From: Candidatus Fermentibacterota bacterium
GTDB lineage: Bacteria; Fermentibacterota; Fermentibacteria; Fermentibacterales; JCC-6
Assembly (NCBI GenBank): GCA_030607835.1
Contig: JAUWJE010000149.1
Location: 1 to 5,556 of the forward strand
Direction: 5' to 3'
DNA length: 5,556 nucleotides
Part shown: one piece after another, positions 1-5,556 of the stretch
Layout: the number at the start of each line of letters is the position of its first letter
Position numbering within the stretch: position 1 is the stretch's first letter
Program-made: the position numbers and the translations under genes
The notes under the pieces: model-generated
What the model saw: the letters and a program-made list of their open reading frames with translations, nothing else
Database searches by the model: none
Told to the model about the DNA's origin: nothing

Positions 1-176
1 AAAAGAAGAGCAGAGAGGAGTTTCTCCGGTGTGGAGAGCATATGTATCACTCTCCTGCCTGATTCCGTTTTTCGAAGTCTTCTTTTCTGAAGCCTGTCAA
101 GGCTGAAACAGGCTGTCTCGGTTCCGCTGAAGAACGCGGATAGGATGAGGAGTATTACAAGAAAAGCGTATCTCAG
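1..176 (-). CDS. CNNM/DUF21 (CorC/HlyC-type) transmembrane protein, N-terminal fragment
   Basis: Reading down from 176 gives 58 open codons to the window edge. Residues 2-16 are a hydrophobic segment ending in SAFFSG, followed by TETACFSLDRL (19-29), a basic stretch (31-42) and LSTPEKLLSALL (47-58). This is the typical opening of the CNNM transmembrane domain: FFSGSETA-like motif, then the 'PE+LL' segment before the GNN motif, which would lie just outside. Family members are inner-membrane proteins, usually with cytosolic CBS and CorC_HlyC domains, linked to magnesium or cobalt export. The later domains cannot be seen here. The frame has a stop at 206-204 and no ATG, GTG or TTG between that stop and the hydrophobic segment. 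The likely start is CTG at 176-174, which overlaps the upstream stop (CTGA) and sits 6 nt after a strong purine-rich ribosome site. Family call is firm; the exact start is inferred. Confidence 0.83.
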   Translation of the reverse strand, partial: MRYAFLVILLILSAFFSGTETACFSLDRLQKRRLRKTESGRRVIHMLSTPEKLLSALL

Positions 177-1471
177 CTGCTGCTCCCCCTCCCTGTTGCT
201 GCTTCAGGAAGAGAATCCATCATGAAATCTTCAAGAAATATTTTGCTGAAATAACCCTTGCTTGAATATGTAGGCTGCAGAATTATTTCCAGACTGAATT
301 CCCCACTCTCGGCAGGCACTCCTCTAGAGGTGTACCCGTCCCACTGTAAATGCAGCTGTCCCGCGGAATGCGTGCCTTCGAAAAGACGGCGGACATCGGA
401 CCCGTCAGGACCGGTGATAATAACGTCAATGATGGCTTTCTCGGTGAGAATTCCATCAACCTGAACGCCTCTGCCGGTTGATTCTATCGAAAGGTCAATC
501 AGATCAGCGCCGACCCAGAAATACTTTGCTCCCTCTCTCTCGGCAACGAACAACTGACCGAAACGCTTCCATATGGCCAGGCCTGTTGGATTTGTGAATT
601 CCCTGTCATCGTGCCCCGCAGAACCAAAACTGACAAGGTACTCAAGATCAGGAGTAAACTTGTGAATTGTACTGTAGAGGCTGTCTGTAACCCAGACGTT
701 CCCCCAGAAATCAATTGCGGGATAATTGAAAATCCCTCCCCCGCAATCACCAATATCAACTGATTCAACAATTATGCCATTCTCTATTTTCACAAGGGTT
801 GAGCCCCCATCCGTTATTACGGCAATGCTGCTTTCATCGTTATGGAACCAGGTTTCCATTCCTACAGCGTCAACACCACCTGGACTGTTGAGTTCAATTG
901 CAACTGGAATTGAATCTGCCGAAGAGGAGTATATGAACAGTGTATTTCCAGCCCGGTCAGTAATGTAAACCTTCCCCCCACCGTCAATCGCAACACCCCA
1001 TGGTTCGATGAACGAACCATGAATGTATCCGTCGGGAATAAGTCTGGATCCATTTCTTCGAAGAATCACCACCCGCTGATTACCTGTATCAGCTACAAGA
1101 ACCATGCCTGAAGGATCGGCAGCAATCCCGTGAGGCTTTTGAAGTTGATCTTCCTCCGAACCGGTACCACCATAAAGGCCAAGTGTGTACATATCGGCGT
1201 TATAGATGATATGTCCGGTTCCGGAATTTACTCCGTAGACTGCCAGTTCATCATCATCCGAAGATCCCGGATCATCCCAGTCATCGAGCTTCACACACGC
1301 GAGTGCCTGCGGATTATCAAATCTGACCAGACCCCCTAGAAGAATCGCAAGTTGTTCAGTTCCCGCCCTGTATATGCCCATACAGTGACCGAATGGGGGA
1401 TATACAAGAGTTGTGGGGACAGCAGGATCAACATAGAAATTCAGTAGAAATAAAAGAAAAAGAGCTGTCAT
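173..1471 (-). CDS. Exported NHL-repeat beta-propeller protein with FlgD-Ig-like C-terminal domain
   Basis: A 432-residue protein. Residues 2-14 form a hydrophobic export signal with no lysine or arginine before it; an in-frame TGA two codons upstream rules out a longer N-terminus. Residues about 35-320 look like a propeller. The clearest NHL blades are 111-140 (KPHGIAADPSG then VLVADTGNQRVV) and 155-183 (EPWGVAIDGGG then VYITDRAGNTLFIY). Weaker ones are at about 197-230, 248-272 (AIDFWGNVWVTD) and 291-318 (NPTGLAI then LFVAE). Residues about 326-400 resemble a FlgD-type Ig fold, with GPDGSDVRRLFEG, AGQLHLQWDGY and SGEFSLEI. NHL propellers generally bind ligands or partners; no catalytic site is visible. 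The gene starts at an ATG overlapping the transglycosylase stop (ATGA), so the two are probably made together. Periplasmic or surface location is inferred, and the function is unknown. Confidence 0.85.
   Translation of the reverse strand: MTALFLLFLLNFYVDPAVPTTLVYPPFGHCMGIYRAGTEQLAILLGGLVRFDNPQALACVKLDDWDDPGSSDDDELAVYGVNSGTGHIIYNADMYTLGLYGGTGSEEDQLQKPHGIAADPSGMVLVADTGNQRVVILRRNGSRLIPDGYIHGSFIEPWGVAIDGGGKVYITDRAGNTLFIYSSSADSIPVAIELNSPGGVDAVGMETWFHNDESSIAVITDGGSTLVKIENGIIVESVDIGDCGGGIFNYPAIDFWGNVWVTDSLYSTIHKFTPDLEYLVSFGSAGHDDREFTNPTGLAIWKRFGQLFVAEREGAKYFWVGADLIDLSIESTGRGVQVDGILTEKAIIDVIITGPDGSDVRRLFEGTHSAGQLHLQWDGYTSRGVPAESGEFSLEIILQPTYSSKGYFSKIFLEDFMMDSLPEAATGRGSSS
183..194 (-). promoter_or_regulatory. 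Shine-Dalgarno-like site for the CNNM gene
   Basis: On the minus strand positions 194-183 read AGGGAGGGGGAG. The nearest GGAG core ends 6 nt before the CTG at 176-174. It lies inside the last codons of the propeller gene, where it encodes part of a Gly/Arg/Ser-rich tail. It supports a start at the CTG, since no standard start codon lies at a suitable distance in the open CNNM frame. Confidence 0.6.
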
Positions 1472-3663
1472 ATTTCAAACCTTTCGTAAATCCAGGCGGA
1501 TCTCAACACCTTCTTAACATACATTCGAGTTTCCCTGTAGGTTATCTGCTCAATATAGAGTTCAGGATCTCCAGAGTTCCACCCGTGCATCCTCACCCAT
1601 CTTGCGGAGTTTTCAGGACCAGCATTGTACGCAGCCAGGAAAAGAGGAATTTCATTGTTGAATCTGCTTTGCTGCCTGTCAATGTACAACGCTCCATATG
1701 GAACTGAGATGAAAGGATCAAAGAACTCATCCTCCTCAAGTCGCGGAAGACCGTACCATCTGGAGACATCATGGGCAGTTCCAGGCATGAGCTGTATGAC
1801 CCCGCGTGCACCCGCTCTGGAGATAACCAACCTGTTAAAGTAGCTCTCCTCTCTCATTATGCCCTGCAGCATGAAGGCTTCAAGAGCAAGCGTATCCGTA
1901 GACGTCCGGGCAAGATCCTTGTATGGAGACGGGAAATAGAAGCACAGCAGTGAATCCGGCAGCATTGAATGGGCTGATTCTCGAAGCCCCGAATCAAGCA
2001 GACGAAGCATACTGAGTGCGCTCCCGTGACGACCCATCAGTGAAAGCGCAACTGCCCTCAGCTCGAGTGAACCTGTTGATCCTCCTTCAAGCATTTCTAC
2101 AGCAGCTAGACCGTAACCTTCCGATGTAAGCTCTATCGCAAGGGAGCAAGCAGTGTCCTCCAGCAAACTGATTTCAGGAACAGAAAATCCGGATGCGGCA
2201 GTAATTCCAAGCCTTCTCGCGGCAAGTATTCCATAGAATTCCCAGAAATGCTGCTGAGCAACCTGGTAAAGAAGAGAATCCTGCAGTTGTGTGTTACCGG
2301 ATTCACCTGCAAGACGAGCTCTCCAGAAAAGCATTTCATCTCTCCAGTAACCTGATGGCCAGCATTCACATCCCAGCTCCCATAAAGAATCGGCTTGAAC
2401 AGTTCTGCCGGACATGTACAATGAGAATCCACCCCGCCAGTGCGCCCTCTCATCACCCTCCCACGAACCGGATGTGCGTAGTGATAAAAGATAGGCTTCA
2501 GCGGCATTAGTCCATTCCTGTTCACAATCATAGTATTTTCCCGCATTGTAAGCGGCTTCTCTGCTTTCCGGATGCCAGGGATACCTGGAAGCAAAGAGGA
2601 GATACTCAGGATAGCAAACACTACCCCCTCTGCCTGCAGCTTTCAGAGCGTGTGCTCTGAATAATGCAGCTCTGGCTGAAAGCGAATCCGGCGCATCCTC
2701 ATTGATCGAATTACAGACTCCGATCAGATCATTGTATCTGTTTTCATCAAGCAGAAGAGCCATCTCAGCTCCTGCTCTATGTAGAGAGTCACCGTTTTCA
2801 GCGTATGCGATCGCAAGTTCAGTCTTACCCTGAGCAACGAGGCAGTCAACTATCTGCCAGGATGGAATATAATTCCCGGCATAACGTTCCAGAATCACAC
2901 CAGTCGCGATAACACATGCCTCTCCGCCGGTCTGCTGGACAGCTGACCAGTACTCAAACGACTCGCAGCCCTCAAATGCCAATTTCGAAAGAGAAAGCGG
3001 TTCTATAATTCCCGTCCCGCTGCTGATTGTATCCAGAGCCTCATCCCACCAACCTCCAGCCGTATCACCGGATAGCTCGAGTTCCCTCAGAACAACAGAC
3101 CTGACCGATGGAAAAAGATCGGTGACTGAAGCAATCATCCGAATATCGGATGGAATCATCGATCCAGGGGCGGCAGCCATCGCCATCGCGAATATTTCAC
3201 CCTGTCCTATGGGATTGGGAAGAGTCATATCTTCATGCATAGAACCAATTTCGCTAATAAGCCAGGCTTCCAGCAGAGGTTCATCAGGTGGCAGATACGC
3301 TAGAGCTTCGACGGGAGATCCAGCGAGATCCAGCGCTGAAACTTTCCAGCCGTCAAGATTATCATAGCCCTCGGATTCAAGATTCTCCAGCAGATCAATG
3401 TAATCGTACTCCATGGCTCTTCCGTGATAGAGTCCCAGCATCCTGAAAAGGATTTCATCCTTAAGAGATGGAGTTGTTCTGAGAATCGAGAGCAATGAAT
3501 CGCGAACTTGAAGAGAACCACCGGTCAGATACAGCGAATCAACCTCTTTGAATACCGAGGGACGGATTTCTTCTCCAGTTTCCGGCGGTGGCTGCTCCTC
3601 CTCATATACAGGTCGACAGGAAAGCGAAATTAGCATAAGCAGCACAAAAAATAGAAGTTTCAA
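1468..3663 (-). CDS. Lipoprotein soluble lytic transglycosylase (Slt70-like, SLT catalytic domain)
   Basis: A 731-residue enzyme predicted to cleave the MurNAc-GlcNAc bond of peptidoglycan, leaving 1,6-anhydro-MurNAc ends. From TTG at 3663 the N-terminus is MKLLFFVLLMLISLSC: a lysine, a hydrophobic core and a lipidation Cys16. Arg at +2 and an acidic, proline-rich linker (about 17-40) suggest an outer-membrane lipoprotein. An ATG at 3687 would add eight residues, three of them acidic, and spoil the signal. Residues about 40-570 are an alpha-helical, TPR-like superhelix as in Slt70, including WEFYGILAARRLG (474-486). The C-terminal SLT domain has MREESYF with catalytic Glu606 (codon 1848-1846), GARGVIQLMPGTA (618-630), YGALYI (656-661), LAAYNAGP (676-683) and ETRMYVKKVL (711-720). 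All the main SLT motifs are intact. It overlaps both neighbours by NTGA junctions and is a paralogue of the gene upstream. Confidence 0.92.
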   Translation of the reverse strand: MKLLFFVLLMLISLSCRPVYEEEQPPPETGEEIRPSVFKEVDSLYLTGGSLQVRDSLLSILRTTPSLKDEILFRMLGLYHGRAMEYDYIDLLENLESEGYDNLDGWKVSALDLAGSPVEALAYLPPDEPLLEAWLISEIGSMHEDMTLPNPIGQGEIFAMAMAAAPGSMIPSDIRMIASVTDLFPSVRSVVLRELELSGDTAGGWWDEALDTISSGTGIIEPLSLSKLAFEGCESFEYWSAVQQTGGEACVIATGVILERYAGNYIPSWQIVDCLVAQGKTELAIAYAENGDSLHRAGAEMALLLDENRYNDLIGVCNSINEDAPDSLSARAALFRAHALKAAGRGGSVCYPEYLLFASRYPWHPESREAAYNAGKYYDCEQEWTNAAEAYLLSLRTSGSWEGDERAHWRGGFSLYMSGRTVQADSLWELGCECWPSGYWRDEMLFWRARLAGESGNTQLQDSLLYQVAQQHFWEFYGILAARRLGITAASGFSVPEISLLEDTACSLAIELTSEGYGLAAVEMLEGGSTGSLELRAVALSLMGRHGSALSMLRLLDSGLRESAHSMLPDSLLCFYFPSPYKDLARTSTDTLALEAFMLQGIMREESYFNRLVISRAGARGVIQLMPGTAHDVSRWYGLPRLEEDEFFDPFISVPYGALYIDRQQSRFNNEIPLFLAAYNAGPENSARWVRMHGWNSGDPELYIEQITYRETRMYVKKVLRSAWIYERFEI
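1480..1484 (-). promoter_or_regulatory. Shine-Dalgarno-like site for the propeller gene
   Basis: Minus-strand AAAGG at 1484-1480 lies 8 nt before the ATG at 1471-1469, within the last codons of the lipoprotein transglycosylase. It is a modest match, consistent with coupled translation across the ATGA overlap. Confidence 0.45.
2318..2340. repeat. 23-bp identical segment shared with 4507-4529 (paralogue copy)
   Basis: This segment is identical, in the same orientation, to 4507-4529 and encodes the DEMLFWRA motif in both transglycosylases. It is best read as a trace of the gene duplication kept by protein conservation, not as an independent repeat element. Confidence 0.6.
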
Positions 3664-5556
3664 TTCAGTATCTCCGAGTATGTCCATGTATTTGCAAGCA
3701 CATGTTTCACGTACCCTCTTGTTTCAGTAAAAGGTATCTGTTCAATGAACAGTTCAGGATCGGATGAATCAAGCGGAAATGCTTCCATCCATTTTGCAGC
3801 ATTCCCCGGTCCCGCGTTGTAGGCGGTCAAGGCAAGAACTGATGATCCGTTAAAAGTTGAATTCTGTCTCGCCAGATAAAGAGAACCGTACAGTATGGAT
3901 TTTTCCGGAATATAGAAATCATTGCCGGACAGGATAGGAAGACCATACCATCTGGCGATATCACCGGCTGTTCCGGGCATCAACTGTATCAGACCCTTTG
4001 CTCCAACCCAGGATCTGGCCCATCTGTTGAAATAGCTTTCCTGTCGCATGAGCCCGGTTATAATGAGTGCATCGATATTCATTCCGGATACAGTGCTCTC
4101 AGTGAGCTCCCTGTATGGAGCAGGGAAGTAGTAGCACAGCAGACGTTCAGGCAGCAGACCTGCACCAGTATTCCGCAGCTCCCGGTCATATCTTCTAAGA
4201 AGCGCCAGAGATTCGCGATATTCACCCATCAGGGAAAGAGCAGCGGCTCTGAGTCCGGGATCACATGCATTGGTTGTGTACAACATCGATGAGGCCATTT
4301 TCCCGTATCCATCAGACATCATCTCAACAGCAAGCGATGTAACGGGATCATCAGACAGGTCCAATCCTGGATACTCGATCTTCCTGACAGTGCCACCTGT
4401 TCTCTCGGATGCCAGCAGGCCATAAAACTCCCAGGAGTGTTTCTGTGCTGTCTCAAGCAGCAGAGCATTCTCCAGTGTTGTGTTACCTGTTCTGTTATAA
4501 TATCTGGCTCTCCAGAAAAGCATTTCATCACACCACGCGGAGAACGGAGATGCCCGGATACCTTCAACCCAGATTGAATCCCCGACATTCCCTCTGCCGC
4601 ACATGTAATGACAGAATCCGCCGCGCCAGTAAGCAAGGGCACCACCATAATCCCCGGTTGTAAGGGAAGCCATATACGCATCCGCAGCAGCGGGCCAGTT
4701 CCTTTCAGAGTCGTAATATTTTGCCGCCAGATAGGCCGCTTCAGAAGCCTTTGAGTGCCACCGGTATTCTTCAGCGAAGTCGTGATAGCTGCTGTAGTAT
4801 TCGCTTGCCGGTCTCTGAAGAGCCCTCAGCGCTCGTGCTCGGTAAAGCGCCGCTCGCGCTCGGAGCGAATCAGGGGAATCATGATCGACTGAATCGCATA
4901 GGACCAGCAGATCTGTCAAACAGGATGTTTCTCTGAGTATGGACATAGTCATTCCTGCGAGAAAAACCGGATCATCCGAAATAACACCGAGACTTTCAGC
5001 GATACTGATGTATCCTCTCTCCACGAGAGCATCGGTTACTCTCCAGGATCTTGACCATATTTCCTTATTCAGATCGATCAGCATCATTGCTGCAAGGGCG
5101 GATATTTCTCCACCCCGTTCAAGTCTCTTCTCCCACATTTCACTCGTACCGGAGAAGAGATGTCTATCTCTTATTGCCCGGAGGAGTTCGAGCCTGTCAT
5201 TCTCTTGAAAAGTGGCAAGGTCAAACGCGACTTCATCCCACCAGGAACCAGCTGTTTCAAGTGTAATCTCGAGTTCATCGCACACCTCGTCCCCCAGAAA
5301 GGGAAGTATGCGTGAATCATCAACTGTCTGGTCAATCTGTCCCTTATTCATCCGACCATCAGGGCAGATCATCGAGCGGATTGCCCTTTCGGCGATATTC
5401 TCCGGTACTGGAAGCGTGCCGGATGCCGGTCTTTCATCAGAATCTCTGGTCAGCCAGAATCGCAGAAGAATGTCGTCGTCCGAAACAAGTAATAATGCTT
5501 CTTCCTGTCTGCGAGAGAGATCAAGAAGGGAAATTTTCCATCCGGACAAATCAATA
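3660..5556 (-). CDS. Soluble lytic transglycosylase (Slt70-like), 5' end outside the window
   Basis: The frame is open to the right edge, giving 631 visible residues. The TTG at 5549-5547 is not the true start: its surroundings (DLSGWKISLLDL) align with an internal stretch of the next gene (NLDGWKVSALDL), so about 100 N-terminal residues, including any signal peptide, are missing. The visible part is the helical superhelix with WWDE, a WHSKASEAAYLAAKYYDSERNW TPR-like repeat, DEMLFWRA and WEFYGLLA, followed by an SLT domain. Catalytic Glu is in MRQESYF (codon 4040-4038), followed by GAKGLIQLMPGTA, YGSLYL, LTAYNAGP and ETRGYVKHVL. This is the family-standard set and predicts an active peptidoglycan lytic transglycosylase in the periplasm. 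The last 126 residues match the downstream paralogue at 68 positions without gaps (hand count). Whether it is a lipoprotein or freely soluble cannot be told here. Confidence 0.92.
   Translation of the reverse strand, partial: IDLSGWKISLLDLSRRQEEALLLVSDDDILLRFWLTRDSDERPASGTLPVPENIAERAIRSMICPDGRMNKGQIDQTVDDSRILPFLGDEVCDELEITLETAGSWWDEVAFDLATFQENDRLELLRAIRDRHLFSGTSEMWEKRLERGGEISALAAMMLIDLNKEIWSRSWRVTDALVERGYISIAESLGVISDDPVFLAGMTMSILRETSCLTDLLVLCDSVDHDSPDSLRARAALYRARALRALQRPASEYYSSYHDFAEEYRWHSKASEAAYLAAKYYDSERNWPAAADAYMASLTTGDYGGALAYWRGGFCHYMCGRGNVGDSIWVEGIRASPFSAWCDEMLFWRARYYNRTGNTTLENALLLETAQKHSWEFYGLLASERTGGTVRKIEYPGLDLSDDPVTSLAVEMMSDGYGKMASSMLYTTNACDPGLRAAALSLMGEYRESLALLRRYDRELRNTGAGLLPERLLCYYFPAPYRELTESTVSGMNIDALIITGLMRQESYFNRWARSWVGAKGLIQLMPGTAGDIARWYGLPILSGNDFYIPEKSILYGSLYLARQNSTFNGSSVLALTAYNAGPGNAAKWMEAFPLDSSDPELFIEQIPFTETRGYVKHVLANTWTYSEILN
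3672..3675 (-). promoter_or_regulatory. Shine-Dalgarno site that fixes the TTG start of the lipoprotein transglycosylase
   Basis: Minus-strand GGAG at 3675-3672 sits 8 nt before TTG at 3663-3661. It lies downstream of the alternative ATG at 3687, so it can serve only the TTG. The TTG overlaps the stop codon of the preceding transglycosylase (TTGA). Confidence 0.6.
4507..4529. repeat. 23-bp identical segment shared with 2318-2340 (paralogue copy)
   Basis: Second copy of the segment encoding DEMLFWRA, in the upstream transglycosylase gene. The match breaks at both flanks (4506 and 4530), while the protein-level similarity continues. Confidence 0.6.

Noticed and set aside
1393..1707. 104-codon plus-strand open frame
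   Set aside because: It is antisense to the end of the SLT domain and the start of the propeller gene; its translation shows no family motif.
2133..2621. 162-codon minus-strand open frame
   Set aside because: It lies wholly inside the second transglycosylase in another frame, has no recognisable domain, and the frame it shadows is strongly conserved with the paralogue.
2318..4529. 23-bp direct repeat as a mobile-element or recombination site
   Set aside because: Both copies encode the same conserved motif at matching positions in paralogous genes, and no transposase, inverted ends or target duplication is seen.
4319..4681. 120-codon minus-strand open frame
   Set aside because: It is an out-of-frame shadow of the first transglycosylase; a matching shadow occurs over the same region of the paralogue because the DNA is related.
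3660..5549. Complete gene starting at TTG 5549
   Set aside because: The frame stays open to the window edge, the TTG has no visible ribosome site, and the paralogue has about 100 further residues before this point including its signal peptide.
1..5556. Promoters, terminators, RNA genes, CRISPR arrays
   Set aside because: There is no intergenic space between the four genes, and I saw no tRNA-like, rRNA-like or regularly spaced repeat pattern on either strand.

Overview
The window shows four protein genes, all on the minus strand. They are packed head to tail with no intergenic DNA, so it reads as the inside of one operon transcribed from the right edge to the left edge. The first and last genes run off the window. 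I see no RNA gene, mobile element, CRISPR array, promoter or terminator, and no stretch over 300 bases without a gene.

In transcription order: (1) 5556-3660 is a soluble lytic transglycosylase (Slt70-like) whose N-terminus lies outside the window. (2) 3663-1468 is a second, paralogous lytic transglycosylase, preceded by a lipoprotein signal peptide. (3) 1471-173 is an exported beta-propeller protein with NHL-type repeats and a FlgD-Ig-like C-terminal domain. (4) 176-1 is the first 58 codons of a CNNM/DUF21 (CorC/HlyC-type) membrane protein. This last gene has no ATG, GTG or TTG start near its N-terminus and is easily missed.

All three junctions have the same NTGA layout, in which the stop TGA overlaps the next start codon: TTGA, ATGA and CTGA. 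Each start has a Shine-Dalgarno-like stretch inside the 3' end of the previous gene. This suggests translational coupling. It also decides two starts: TTG at 3663 for the second transglycosylase, which gives a clean lipoprotein signal, and CTG at 176 for the CNNM protein.

The two transglycosylases are a tandem duplication. They align almost without gaps over more than 600 residues, and both keep the catalytic glutamate and the other SLT motifs. They probably cut peptidoglycan in the periplasm, with at least the second anchored by lipid. The jobs of the propeller protein and of the CNNM protein beside them are not evident from sequence.

The organism looks like a Gram-negative-type bacterium with roughly balanced GC. 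Secreted NHL propellers ending in a FlgD-Ig-like domain are common in FCB-related and candidate phyla such as Fermentibacteria, WOR-3, Latescibacteria and Cloacimonadota. That placement is a weak inference. I found no strong evidence of a wholly new system. The unusual points are the coupled enzyme pair, the non-ATG starts and the gene mix.
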